A DNA stretch of 64,000 nucleotides. It comes from an uncultured Alphaproteobacteria bacterium. Lineage in GTDB: Bacteria > Pseudomonadota > Alphaproteobacteria > GCA-2731375. The notes under the pieces are model-generated. The model was not told where the DNA came from. It ran no database searches and saw nothing but the letters and a program-made list of their open reading frames with translations. This document shows positions 36,055-45,322 of the stretch, one piece after another. The translations under genes and the position numbers were made by a program. Position 1 is the stretch's first letter; every line of letters starts with the position of its first letter. The stretch is taken from NCBI GenBank assembly GCA_951812805.1, contig CATOSZ010000005.1:124001-188000 (forward strand). The letters run 5' to 3'.

Positions 36055-38076
36055 TTACTTCGAGACGGAGAAATATCGCAGGCTGTAGGGACTGATGGTC
36101 AGATACTCGTTCAACTCGGCGGCTGTTCCTTCAGGATTGCGGAAATAGGGATGGCAGTAAGAGTGGCCGAGAGCGAGGTCCTCGGATCGCAGACAGGAGA
36201 GGTCGCCCTCGATCCAGCTTTGTCCCTCGAACGTCATGCCCTTGGCACGGAGGAGCCAATCACCATTCTCCTCGAAAATGACGTCGAACTCGTCGCCGGT
36301 CGAACTGGCTCCCTTGAGACGCGCGCCGAAAAGCAGCTCTCGAATCTCCGCGCCCGTCAACCGTTGTTCCTGGCTACCCTTGAAATCAAAAGGCCATTCC
36401 GGAAGCCCAGCGCGTTCCAATCCCTCGATCAGTCGATTGGCGACATCATCATCACGTATGTATTGATTATAGGTTCTCGCAATCGTGACATTCGCCGCAG
36501 GCCACATCTTCAACATTTTTGCACGTTCGGCGCTGGCCGCAGCCTTATCGCCGAGTTGCGCATGGCTCGCTGCCAGCGCCTGGGCCATCCACCATTCGTT
36601 CAATCTGTCGCCGGTTTCACGGGCTCTTCGCAAGGTCGTCACGACCTCGGCAAATTCTCCCATCCACAGCAGGGTCCAGCCGACACCAATCAATGTTCGC
36701 CCGTCGGGTGAAGGCTCTATTCGTGAAAATCGATCGAGGACCGTACGGGCCGCGTTCGGCTCGCCCGCAATGGCATACATGAACGCGAGGGCCATCTGGT
36801 TGAAACCACCGTTCGGCAGAAGCGCCACCGCCTGCTCGGACAATTCGATGGCCTTGCCATAGTCGTCGTGATGAAGGTGATATTTGGCAAGGGCGACACG
36901 GGCCATGGCATTGTCCGGGTCGAGAGCCAATGCCCGCTTGGCCGACTCAAGGAGCCGCGCCTTCGCCTCCCGGGCCCGCATTATCCAATTCCAACCTTGC
37001 GTCCAGATCTCGAAGCTCAGCAACGCGTCGGCCGCCCATGCTGCGGCGAACCCCGGATCCCGGTCCAAGACTTTCTTGTACAACGCAAAGGCCTCGGCGC
37101 TTTCTTTCGACCTGGCGGTGTCATGCAGCGCGCGGGCCTCGCGGAACATCCGGTAGGCCTCCGGATCCCGCGTCCCGACCCGGCGCAAGCTCCGTCGCTG
37201 CCGATCGGTCAGAACGACGCTCAACTCGTCGACCACCTGTTCGACGATGCGGTCGTGCAGTTCGAAACGATCCTCCAGCGGGGCATCGAAACGATCCGCC
37301 CAGACATGCGTGCCATCCGTGCCGTCGATCAGCTGCGCATTTACCCGCACGGTCCCGTCGAGGCGTCGAACCGACCCCTCGAGCAGGTAGCGTGCGCCCA
37401 ACGTCCGGGAAATCCGGCGCGCGTCCTGTGGTTGCTCGCCCCTGAACACAAAGGAGGAATTTCGCGAGATCACCAACAGGCCGTCGAGGCGGGAGAGGTC
37501 GGTGATGATGTCTTCCGCCATGCCGTCGGCGAAGGTCAGCTGTTCCGCCTCGCCGTCGAAAGCCAGGAACGGCAACACGGCGATGGACGGCGTCCCGGAC
37601 ACGGACGAGGGCGAAATCCAGAATCCGGCCGCCGTGAGGGCGAGAACGCCGGCCAGCACGGCCACCGCCCAGAAACAACCGACCGGACGTCGCCATACCA
37701 GCGAAGCCGCTTTCGGCGGACCGGCGGGCGCGGCCTCGCCGTGCTCGATCTCCGCCACCTCTCCCACGAAACGGAAGCCGCGGCGCGGCACGGTCCGGAT
37801 GAAGTCCTGGCGTTGGCCGTCGTCGCCGATGGCACGGCGGGCCTGCTTCACGCAGGTGCTGAGCGCGCTATCGGAAACGATGCGCCCGTCCCAGACCGCC
37901 GCGTTCAACTCGTCCCGGTCGATCAGCCGATCGCGGTGGGCAAGCATGTAGGCGATCAGATCGAAGGCTCGCGGCTCGATTCCGACGACATCGCCACCGC
38001 GCCGCAACTCCTTGAGTTGCGGATCGAGCTCGCACTCGCCAAAGCGAAACACCGGGCCGCGACGCGCCGACGCCAT
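36055..38076 (-). CDS. CadC/ToxR-like membrane regulator with TolB-type and TPR domains
   Basis: 673 residues. An N-terminal OmpR-type winged helix (VFRFGECELDPQLKELRRGG, then IEPRAFDLIAYMLAHRDRLI and RTVPRRGFRFVGEV) is followed by one membrane helix (GCFWAVAVLAGVLALTAAGF, about 133-152). Next comes a domain beginning PSIAVLPFLAFDGEAEQLTF with DGMAEDIITDLSRLDGLLVI, the TolB-N-like module found in adenylate-cyclase-type regulators, then TPR-like helices (ALALDPDNAMARVALAKYHL). The C-terminus (about 560-673) is an unassigned domain with Trp and Cys. It should sense an envelope or cytoplasmic cue and bind DNA while membrane-tethered. The C-terminal half has lower GC than its neighbours. Confidence 0.88.
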   Translation of the reverse strand: MASARRGPVFRFGECELDPQLKELRRGGDVVGIEPRAFDLIAYMLAHRDRLIDRDELNAAVWDGRIVSDSALSTCVKQARRAIGDDGQRQDFIRTVPRRGFRFVGEVAEIEHGEAAPAGPPKAASLVWRRPVGCFWAVAVLAGVLALTAAGFWISPSSVSGTPSIAVLPFLAFDGEAEQLTFADGMAEDIITDLSRLDGLLVISRNSSFVFRGEQPQDARRISRTLGARYLLEGSVRRLDGTVRVNAQLIDGTDGTHVWADRFDAPLEDRFELHDRIVEQVVDELSVVLTDRQRRSLRRVGTRDPEAYRMFREARALHDTARSKESAEAFALYKKVLDRDPGFAAAWAADALLSFEIWTQGWNWIMRAREAKARLLESAKRALALDPDNAMARVALAKYHLHHDDYGKAIELSEQAVALLPNGGFNQMALAFMYAIAGEPNAARTVLDRFSRIEPSPDGRTLIGVGWTLLWMGEFAEVVTTLRRARETGDRLNEWWMAQALAASHAQLGDKAAASAERAKMLKMWPAANVTIARTYNQYIRDDDVANRLIEGLERAGLPEWPFDFKGSQEQRLTGAEIRELLFGARLKGASSTGDEFDVIFEENGDWLLRAKGMTFEGQSWIEGDLSCLRSEDLALGHSYCHPYFRNPEGTAAELNEYLTISPYSLRYFSVSK

Positions 38077-38154
38077 CCTGCTTCCCCTCCCCCAAACCGG
38101 AAGAAGGTTATGGCAATCACTAAAGCATGTCCAAATGCCGGCCCCCGGCGCCGA

Positions 38155-40869
38155 TCATTCCCACACCGTCTTGCGTTCGGTCCGCGTGTCGGCAGCGGCG
38201 GAAATCGCCTGGCCACGGGCGCGGATCAGGTCTCGCCGGCCATCGGGCGTTCGGGTGTAGATCAGCTCACCGTCGCCGACATGGCGGCGCCAGGCGAGAT
38301 AGAAGGCCTCCGCGTCCGCCTTGCGGCGCGCCAGGCGGGTCGGGACCGCATGATAGTCTGCCAGCTGGATCCCGAGGGAACGGGTCCGGCGGCGGATCAG
38401 GTAGCGCGGGTTGTCGACGTGATCGAGCAGTTCCGCCATCGCCTCGACGAAGATCGCCCGCTCCAGCCGGTCGCCCCCGGCAAGCGCACAATACGCCTGG
38501 TCTTGCGAGGCCCCGCCGGAAACGACGGTGAGATCGTCACGCGCGGTTACAACTTCCCTGGCCAGCACCAAGCCATCGAGGACAGCGGTACCAACAGCTT
38601 CGAGGCTCCGCGGCAAGTTGCGGTGGCGCAAAGTCAGGAACAGAGTCGGCATGGCTCGGATGAGCACCACCAGGGGCGGCACGGCGACCGCGCCCATTAC
38701 GGCCACGGCGATCTCCATAAGCTGCGTGCCGAGATCCGCCAACGCCACGCCCGTGCCGAGAATGAGTTCGACCGCGAGGAAGATGCCCAGAATGCGACAA
38801 GCCTTGGCCGTCTTGGCATGGATGAACGACTGGGGCCGGTGGTCCGTCGACACCCGTTCGCGCATCATCGGAAATTCACTGTTGCCGCGCTCGGCGACAC
38901 GCCAATGCCGCGCGATTTCGGCGCGGTTTACGGCGGCCTCGAACACCGCCTGGTTTGCCCGGGCGACTCCGCCGCCCTCCGCCAGAAGGCCGGCGAGACC
39001 GAGACGGGCGATGCCGTTCTCTATGCTGTAGGGCGCGTCGGCGGTCACCCCTTCGAAGGCGCGGAACCGGCGGGCCAGCGCACCCAGGTCCGGTCCCAAC
39101 CGCCGCAACGACGTCGTGGCGGGATCGGCGGCGTCGACGGCCGCCAGATGCCAGATGTTGGCGACCTTGTCGGCACGTGCGGGATCGATCCGGATCGCAC
39201 GCCCGCGCATCTGGTTGGAGAGCATGAAGGAACGCACCGTGCTCGCCAGCACGAGGGTGTTCACCGCAGGCGCATCCCAGCCTTCGCCCAACAGGGCCTG
39301 GGTGCCGACCAGCACATTGACCGCGCCGGCCTGAAAGACCTCGGTCACCAGATGAACAATGCGATGGCCGGCCTCCCCGCCGATTCTGACCTCGAAATAG
39401 TCGGGATCGAAGGCCGCCGGTTCGAGCGAGAGGCGGGCCGGATCGATGCCCTCGCGTGCCACGACCTCCCACAGCAATTCGCCCGCACTCGCCGGCAGCA
39501 GGATGAGCGAGCCGGAAAGCAGGCCGAGCGAGACCCCGGGGATCGCCGCCCGGCGCAGAACCTCGAAGATCGGCACGACGCCGAGTTTGTCGATGGTCGG
39601 CAGATGCCCGGGTGCCACCGGCAGATAGGCGCGTCGGATATGATCGGAGAGCACGACGCAGCGAAACCCGTCGCCGAGCGCCGCCCCCTCCCGGGCCACG
39701 ATATCGGTGATCGCCGAAAGCTTGCCGAGGCTGGCGTTGAGCAACCGCGCGACCCGCGCCGTCTCGCCAACGACGGCGCGCCGGCGCTCGATGAGGCCCA
39801 AGCGCCGTGCGTGGGTCCGCAAGTCGTCGACATCCGCGCCGAGGGCCGCCAGCTCCCCATCCAGCTGGAAGAGCGCGACGTCGAGAAAGCGTTCGAGCCA
39901 TAGATCGTCGAACGCGGGTATTCGCGCACCGTCGACGCCCAGCACATCGAGGGCCTCGAACGGCACGACGCGGCCGGCGGCGTCGAGATAGACCAGCAGG
40001 CAGGAATAGGCCTCGGGACGGTCGAGAATGGTTTCGACCTGCGCAACGGGATCGCGCAGGCCGGGCAGGTTCTCGACCGCGGCGACGAGGGCCTCGTCGG
40101 CCAGCAGGTCGTAACGCAGCTGTTCGATGTTGCGGTGCAGGTGAGTCAGGACGGCCTGTTCGTCCTCCGTCGGCGCGCAGAGATAGACGAAGTCCGCGTG
40201 CGGCGCGAGGTCGCCGCTGGCGACGAGTTCGGGCACGGAAATCTCGGCGTCGATCTCGCCGCAAAGCTCGAGGTAGCGCCGCCATTGGGTGGGCTCGACA
40301 TCGTAAGGCGGCGTTGCGGTCAACGAGACGACCCGCTCGACGCCCAACATCGCCTTCACCTGCATCAGGGCTCGCCACCATTCCTTGCGCAGATGATGCG
40401 CCTCGTCGAGGACCAGGGTCCGCACGCCCTGGGCCCGCAAGGCCGCGATCAACGGCGCGTCCTTCGCCTCGTCCAGCGCCGGCTCGCCATTGTCGCCGTC
40501 CTCGTCGCCGTCCTCGTCAGCCTCGGCCACCCCGGCGAGCGCGGCGTGCAGGCCCTGATAGGTCAGGACCGTGACGAGCCCGGGTGCTGCCGGATCGGTC
40601 GAGAGCCAGTCCGGCCGGCCGGCGCCATCGGGCAAAAACAGCTCGACCAGCCGCGCCGCCCATTGGTCCCTGATGACCCGCGTCGGCGCCAGGACCAGGG
40701 CCGGCTGCCCAAGCCGCCGCATCACCTCCAGCCCCAACACCGTCTTGCCCGAACCCGGCGCCGCGACGATGTGCAGCCGGTCGTCGCCGAGATGACGGCC
40801 CAACTCCTCCAGGACCTTGGCCTGGTAGCCGCGCCAGGGATGTTTGAATCGCGTGTCTTCCAGGCCCAT
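38155..40869 (-). CDS. SF2 (DEAH) helicase with predicted C-terminal membrane hairpin
   Basis: 904 residues. Motif I is AAPGSGKTVLGLEVM (Lys42), motif II is LVLDEAHHL (155-158), motif III is SLTATPPYD (184-186), and motif VI is SNQMRGRAIRIDPARADK. GTQALLGEGWDAPAVNTLVL precedes motif VI. An acidic insert lies at about 115-135. Residues about 691-744 contain two strongly hydrophobic stretches (ILGIFLAVELILGTGVALAD and IAVAVMGAVAVPPLVVLIRA), then a basic 160-residue tail. A helicase with a membrane hairpin is unusual, and no nuclease or methylase domain is seen. It is the last gene of a leftward run after P450, MTHFR-like and ornithine-cyclodeaminase-like genes (12-bp gap). It may be a defence or nucleic-acid surveillance protein, but function is unknown. 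Confidence 0.85.
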   Translation of the reverse strand: MGLEDTRFKHPWRGYQAKVLEELGRHLGDDRLHIVAAPGSGKTVLGLEVMRRLGQPALVLAPTRVIRDQWAARLVELFLPDGAGRPDWLSTDPAAPGLVTVLTYQGLHAALAGVAEADEDGDEDGDNGEPALDEAKDAPLIAALRAQGVRTLVLDEAHHLRKEWWRALMQVKAMLGVERVVSLTATPPYDVEPTQWRRYLELCGEIDAEISVPELVASGDLAPHADFVYLCAPTEDEQAVLTHLHRNIEQLRYDLLADEALVAAVENLPGLRDPVAQVETILDRPEAYSCLLVYLDAAGRVVPFEALDVLGVDGARIPAFDDLWLERFLDVALFQLDGELAALGADVDDLRTHARRLGLIERRRAVVGETARVARLLNASLGKLSAITDIVAREGAALGDGFRCVVLSDHIRRAYLPVAPGHLPTIDKLGVVPIFEVLRRAAIPGVSLGLLSGSLILLPASAGELLWEVVAREGIDPARLSLEPAAFDPDYFEVRIGGEAGHRIVHLVTEVFQAGAVNVLVGTQALLGEGWDAPAVNTLVLASTVRSFMLSNQMRGRAIRIDPARADKVANIWHLAAVDAADPATTSLRRLGPDLGALARRFRAFEGVTADAPYSIENGIARLGLAGLLAEGGGVARANQAVFEAAVNRAEIARHWRVAERGNSEFPMMRERVSTDHRPQSFIHAKTAKACRILGIFLAVELILGTGVALADLGTQLMEIAVAVMGAVAVPPLVVLIRAMPTLFLTLRHRNLPRSLEAVGTAVLDGLVLAREVVTARDDLTVVSGGASQDQAYCALAGGDRLERAIFVEAMAELLDHVDNPRYLIRRRTRSLGIQLADYHAVPTRLARRKADAEAFYLAWRRHVGDGELIYTRTPDGRRDLIRARGQAISAAADTRTERKTVWE

Positions 40870-40881
40870 GGCGAGAGGGGC

Positions 40882-41811
40882 CTACCCCTCCCCCGCCGCC
40901 CGCCAGGCGTCCAGCACCAGCTTCGCCGCCGACATGTCCATAGCCGCCATGCCGATCGAGTCGAAGACGCGGATGCCGGCGTCGGGCGCCGGTTTCGTGC
41001 CGGCGAGGATCTCGCCGAGTTCGCCGTAGATCTCGGCACCGGTGACCAGGACGTTGCCCGACTGGTCGAGGGCGGCCTCGCGGCTTTCGACGATCACCGG
41101 GTGGGCCATGGTCGCCGCGTCCAGCTCGTGCCCGTCCTTGCCGTTCCAGCCGACCGAGCTGACGAAGGCGTCCGCCTTCAGCCAGGCGCCGTCGAACACC
41201 GGCGTGCGGGCCGCGGTGGTGCAGACTACGACATCGGCGCCGCGGACCGCCGCCTCGACGTCCCCCATATAGACGGCGCCGATCTCTGCGGCTCGGGCCC
41301 TCGCGTGTTCGGGCGTACGGCCCCACAGGCGAACTTCGGCGAAATCGCGCACGCAGGGCATCAGCTCGCCATGGGCCTGGGCCTGAACGCCGCTGCCGAG
41401 GATGGTCAGCACCCGGGCGTCGGAGCGGGCGAGCGCGCGGGCGGCCGAAGCGGACGCGGCGGCCGTGCGCAGCTCCGTGATGAGGCGGCCGTCGAGCATG
41501 ACCTCCGCCTCCCCCGTCTCCGGCTTGAACAGCAGGATCAGGCCGAGGTGGGTCGGCAGGTCGTGCGCCGCGTTGTCGGGATAGAAGGTGACGAGCTTGA
41601 TGCCCATCGCCTCGCCGATCGCCGGCATGATGCCGAAGAAGCCGCCATGCGGTTCGACCGGAATCAAATTGCGCAGGGGCTGCACCACCCGGCCGCCGGA
41701 GAAGTCGATGAACGCCCGGTCCATCGCATCGATCAGCGCATCGGGATCGAGGTGGCGCCGGACCGTCGCCTCGTCGAGGAAGGGGATGCCGCTCATCGGT
41801 GCGCTGCTCAT
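40882..41811 (-). CDS. Ornithine cyclodeaminase/mu-crystallin family protein
   Basis: 309 residues. The Rossmann nucleotide motif is LTILGSGVQAQAHGELM, preceded by DGRLITELRTAAASASAARA, the conserved substrate-side segment with its Arg-Thr. Other landmarks are GIKLVTFYPDNAAHDLPTHL and DAFVSSVGWNGKDGHELDAA. Members are NAD(P)-dependent ornithine cyclodeaminases, alanine dehydrogenases, or ketimine reductases; the Asp of DGHELDA is retained. The substrate is unknown. It is 18 bp downstream of the MTHFR-like gene and 12 bp upstream of the helicase gene, so it is part of the same probable operon. Confidence 0.88.
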   Translation of the reverse strand: MSSAPMSGIPFLDEATVRRHLDPDALIDAMDRAFIDFSGGRVVQPLRNLIPVEPHGGFFGIMPAIGEAMGIKLVTFYPDNAAHDLPTHLGLILLFKPETGEAEVMLDGRLITELRTAAASASAARALARSDARVLTILGSGVQAQAHGELMPCVRDFAEVRLWGRTPEHARARAAEIGAVYMGDVEAAVRGADVVVCTTAARTPVFDGAWLKADAFVSSVGWNGKDGHELDAATMAHPVIVESREAALDQSGNVLVTGAEIYGELGEILAGTKPAPDAGIRVFDSIGMAAMDMSAAKLVLDAWRAAGEG

Positions 41812-41829
41812 CGGTTCTCTCCCTGTCGT

Positions 41830-42756
41830 TCAGTCCCTGAGACCGCTTTCGCGGATGGCCTGGGCGATCTGCGCCTCGGCCCCCGGCCCCATCAGATGGG
41901 CGCCGGCGACACCGTCCGTCTCGCTCAACTCGTGCATCAATTCGCCGGCGATCTTTCGGCCTTCGGTGCGGGAATCCTCGGCCGCCTCCATGCGTGCCAG
42001 CACCTCGTCGGGGATGATCGTGCCGAACAGGTTGTCGCGCATCCAGGCGCCCTGGCGTGCGGTGGTGAGCGCGGCGATGCCGACGATGATCTTCAACCCC
42101 GGCAGCACGCCGGCCTCCCGCAAGCGGTCGAGGTAACGACCCAGGACGTCGAGATCGAAACAGAACTGGGTTTGCACGAAGTTGGCGCCGGCCGCGACCT
42201 TGCGGGCCAGGCCGTCGGGCTGCCAGTCCGGTGCCGGGTCGAGCGGCGCGTCGGCGGCGCCGACGAGATAGGCGGGTGCCGGATCGATCTCCCGACCCGA
42301 GGGCAGCTTGCCCTCGTCGCGCATCGACGCGGCGAGGTTTACCAGGCCCGTGCTGTCGAGATCGTTCACCGCCTTGGCGTCCGGGGCATCGCCGATATGC
42401 ACGGGATCGCCGGACAGGCAGAGGATGTTCGGGATCCCGAAGGCAGTGGCGCCGATGAGATCGCGTTCGAGGGCGAGGGTGTTGCGGTCCCGCGTGGTGA
42501 ACTGCAGCACCGCCTCGATACCGTTCTCGCGGGTCATGAAATAGGCGGCGGCCGAGGAGGCGAGATGCGCCCGCGCGCCAGCGCCGTCTGTTACGTTCAC
42601 CGCCTCGACCAGGCCGGCGAGCGGCGCGGTCCGCTCGACCACCCGCATCGCATCGGTGGTGAGCGGGGGCGAGGTTTCGGCCGTGATGGCGAAGCGGCCC
42701 TCGGCGAGGGCGGCGGCGAGCTGGCCGGGTGCGGCGGCGATGACGTCGGGGTTCAT
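41830..42756 (-). CDS. Methylenetetrahydrofolate reductase family protein
   Basis: 308 residues of the MTHFR TIM barrel. Features are FAITAETSPPLTTDAMRVVE (the N-terminal EvxPP-like region), GIPNILCLSGDPVHIGD, NFVQTQFCFDLDVLGRYLDR and GLKIIVGIAALTTARQGAWM. These are the flavin- and folate-binding segments of MetF, but the first part deviates enough that a different C1 substrate is possible. The start is ATG 42756; the longer open frame upstream overlaps the P450 gene. It follows the P450 gene by 28 bp, so a link between oxidative demethylation and one-carbon transfer is conceivable. This role is inference. Confidence 0.85.
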   Translation of the reverse strand: MNPDVIAAAPGQLAAALAEGRFAITAETSPPLTTDAMRVVERTAPLAGLVEAVNVTDGAGARAHLASSAAAYFMTRENGIEAVLQFTTRDRNTLALERDLIGATAFGIPNILCLSGDPVHIGDAPDAKAVNDLDSTGLVNLAASMRDEGKLPSGREIDPAPAYLVGAADAPLDPAPDWQPDGLARKVAAGANFVQTQFCFDLDVLGRYLDRLREAGVLPGLKIIVGIAALTTARQGAWMRDNLFGTIIPDEVLARMEAAEDSRTEGRKIAGELMHELSETDGVAGAHLMGPGAEAQIAQAIRESGLRD

Positions 42757-42784
42757 GCGCGGGAGTACTCCGTGGCGGCGCGGC

Positions 42785-44002
42785 TCAACCGCGCGGGCGA
42801 TAGTGGATGGGCAGCGAGGCGAGGCCGCGCAGCACCAGGCTGTCGACACGCCGCGGCCCCTCGGGCGGGCAGCGAATGTCCGTGAGGCGCGCGACGATCC
42901 GCTGCAGGGCGACGCGCCCTTCCAGTCGGGCGAGCGGCGCGCCGAGGCAGAAATGGATGCCGTAACCAAAGGCCATCTGCCGGTTGGGCCGCCGCGTGAT
43001 GTCGAATTCGTCTGCGCGCTCGAAGGCACGGGGATCGCGGTTGGCGGCATTCAGCATGGCAAAGACGCGGGCCCTCGGCTCGATTTCCCGGCCCGCCAGT
43101 TCGACCCTCTCGGTCGCGATGCGGACCATCGCGTTGATCGGGCCATCGTAGCGAAGCACCTCTTCGACGCAGTGTTCCGCGAGCGACGGGTCCGCCACCA
43201 GCCGCGCCAGCTGCGCCGGATTTCGCGTCAGATGCCAGAGCGCGCTGCCGAGCAGGTTGGTCGTCGTCTCGTGCCCGGCGAACAGCAGGAACATGCAGCT
43301 GGCGGCGATCTCCGCCTCGTCCAGGCCGGCCCCGTCCCCCTCGCCCGCCAGCAGGACGCTGATCAGGTCCTCGGCCGGCACGGCGCGACGGGCGCGGATC
43401 AGGGCTGCGAAATAGTCGTTCATCTCCGCCGTCGCCCGTTCCGCCCGGGCATACTTGTCCGCCGTCGCCTGGGCGCTGCCAACGAAAAGGGCGAGGTCGT
43501 CGGACCAGACTTTGAACCGGTCCAAATCTTTGAGCGGCACGCCCAACACCACCATCACCACCGAGGCCGGCAGCGGATAGGCGAAGTCGGCGATGAACTC
43601 CATCTCGCGCCGCGCCGCCGCCCGGTCGAGCAGATCCTCGACGATCTCCGCCACCCGCCGTTCCATGCCGGCGAGCGCCCGGGAGGTGAAGCCGGGCGCC
43701 AGCAGGCGGCGAAGTCGGGTGTGGCTCGGCGGATCGATGAACACAGACCAGCGCGAGATCGAGGCCTCGAGGTTTTGCACCCGCGCCCGCTCCGCCGGGG
43801 CGAGCTGGTCGAAGAAGGGGCTCAAACGGTCGGCGGAAAAGCGCGCATCGTTCAGCACGCGCTTGCAGTCCTCGTAGCGCGTGACGACCCAACCCCTCAG
43901 CGGTTCGCACCAATGCACCGGATCCGCGTCGCGCAGGTGGCGATAGACCTCGAACGGCTCGTGCAGGATCGCGCTATCGCGGGGATCGTAGGTGACGCTC
44001 AT
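42785..44002 (-). CDS. Cytochrome P450
   Basis: 405 residues, typical of soluble bacterial P450s. The I-helix oxygen-activation motif is FLLFAGHETTTNLLGS, the ExxR is in EHCVEEVLRYDGPINAMVRI-like sequence (with Glu and Arg at the conserved spacing), and the heme loop is MAFGYGIHFCLGAPLA with the axial Cys352. The C-helix and proline-rich entrance RLLAPGFTSRALAGME are also present. It needs a ferredoxin and reductase, which are not encoded here. It begins the leftward run P450, MTHFR-like, ornithine-cyclodeaminase-like, helicase. The substrate is unknown. Confidence 0.94.
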   Translation of the reverse strand: MSVTYDPRDSAILHEPFEVYRHLRDADPVHWCEPLRGWVVTRYEDCKRVLNDARFSADRLSPFFDQLAPAERARVQNLEASISRWSVFIDPPSHTRLRRLLAPGFTSRALAGMERRVAEIVEDLLDRAAARREMEFIADFAYPLPASVVMVVLGVPLKDLDRFKVWSDDLALFVGSAQATADKYARAERATAEMNDYFAALIRARRAVPAEDLISVLLAGEGDGAGLDEAEIAASCMFLLFAGHETTTNLLGSALWHLTRNPAQLARLVADPSLAEHCVEEVLRYDGPINAMVRIATERVELAGREIEPRARVFAMLNAANRDPRAFERADEFDITRRPNRQMAFGYGIHFCLGAPLARLEGRVALQRIVARLTDIRCPPEGPRRVDSLVLRGLASLPIHYRPRG

Positions 44003-44053
44003 GGCCGCGGGCTTAGCATGGGCCGGCGGAGAGCGCCAATCCGATTCCCGTCG

Positions 44054-45322
44054 TCACTGGCGCGGGATCAGGCCTTCCGAAAGGCTGCGCCGATAGGCGG
44101 CGAACGCGGGCGGCAGGCCGGCGAGAACGCCGATGGCGAGGAAACCGGCGAGATAGACGAGGTCGAAGGCCTCGAGCCCGCCCCAACCGATCCGCACACC
44201 GACGAACTCGGCGATCAACGGTCGGGCGATGGCGAGACCGCCATGGATCAACCAGAGGCCCAGCACGATCGCCGATACCGTCAACGCCACGGCTTCGGTG
44301 ACGATGAGGACGACAATGTGCCAGGGGCGTGCGCCGACCGCACGCAATACCGCGATCTCCCGCCGTCGTTCCGAGAGCCCGGCCAGCAGCATCGCCAGCA
44401 TGCCGAGAAAAGCCGCCGCCGCCACCATTGCCGATATCACCCGGAGCGCCGTCTCCACGTTGCCCATCAGGCCCCAAAGCTGCGCCAACGTGGCACCGGG
44501 GAGGATCGCCGACAGCGGTTCCTCGGGGTCCGTGTTCAGCTCGCGCTGCAACCCGAAAACCGCGAAGCGTGTCTTCATACCGACCAGAAGGGCGGTGACG
44601 TCGCGCGGTTTCAGATCCATCTTGCGAAGCCGGTCGGTGCCGATGCCCGCCCCGCGCCGCGGCGCGCCGGACTCCCAGCCGACATGCATCGCCTCGATCC
44701 CGGCGAGGGAGACATGGACAGCTCGGTCCACCGGCGTGCCGGTCGGCGCCAGAATGCCGGAAACGCGGAACGGGGTGTCGTCATGGCGTTGCGTCGCGAT
44801 CTCGCCGAGACCGTGGGCGACGACGATGTCGTCACCGGTGCGATACCCGAGCGCTCGTGCGACCTCCGAACCGAGGACGGCGTCGAAGGTATCGTCGAAG
44901 GCGACCCCCTCGGCAAAGACGAGAGGCTGGCGCTCACCGTGACGGTAGTGGCGAAAATATCCCGTATCGGTCCCGACGACGCGAAACCCGCGATGACTGT
45001 CACCGAGAGAGAGCGGCACGGTCCAGGCGACGTCGGGATGGGCGGCGATCCGCTGTGCCGTCGTCCAGGACAGGTTCGCCGTCGCGTCCCCGACACGAAA
45101 GACCGAATATAGCAAAAGCGCGATCGGCCCACCGCGGGCACCGACGATGAGATCGGTACCGGAAACCGTGCCGGCGAACCCGGCCCGTGCCTCGCGGCGC
45201 AGCGTCTCGACCCCCAGCACCAAAGCGACCGATAGGGTCAGCGACAGGATGGTGAGGCCGGCCGTCGCCCGGCGGCTCACCAGGCTTTTCCAGGCGAGAC
45301 GGAGAAGCAGGCCCGACCTCAA
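44054..45322 (-). CDS. ABC transporter permease with FtsX/MacB domain
   Basis: 422 residues. An N-terminal helix (TAGLTILSLTLSVALVLGVE) is followed by a periplasmic MacB-type domain (SGTDLIVGARGGPIALLLYS, ILAPTGTPVDRAVHVSLAGI) and three C-terminal helices (VISAMVAAAAFLGMLAMLLA, HIVVLIVTEAVALTVSAIVL, AGFLAIGVLAGLPPAFAAYR). It partners with the ATPase encoded just upstream, with a 4-bp stop/start overlap. The DUF3299/ATPase/permease order matches a set induced by zinc starvation in Pseudomonas, so a metal or envelope-protein role is possible. The start MRSGLLLRLAWKSL is typical. Confidence 0.9.
   Translation of the reverse strand: MRSGLLLRLAWKSLVSRRATAGLTILSLTLSVALVLGVETLRREARAGFAGTVSGTDLIVGARGGPIALLLYSVFRVGDATANLSWTTAQRIAAHPDVAWTVPLSLGDSHRGFRVVGTDTGYFRHYRHGERQPLVFAEGVAFDDTFDAVLGSEVARALGYRTGDDIVVAHGLGEIATQRHDDTPFRVSGILAPTGTPVDRAVHVSLAGIEAMHVGWESGAPRRGAGIGTDRLRKMDLKPRDVTALLVGMKTRFAVFGLQRELNTDPEEPLSAILPGATLAQLWGLMGNVETALRVISAMVAAAAFLGMLAMLLAGLSERRREIAVLRAVGARPWHIVVLIVTEAVALTVSAIVLGLWLIHGGLAIARPLIAEFVGVRIGWGGLEAFDLVYLAGFLAIGVLAGLPPAFAAYRRSLSEGLIPRQ

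Noticed and set aside
36868..39903. A 1,011-codon open frame on the plus strand
   Set aside because: It lies opposite the CadC-like regulator and helicase genes, which have clear family motifs. Its translation is Arg- and His-rich with no domain, as expected of an antisense shadow in high-GC DNA.
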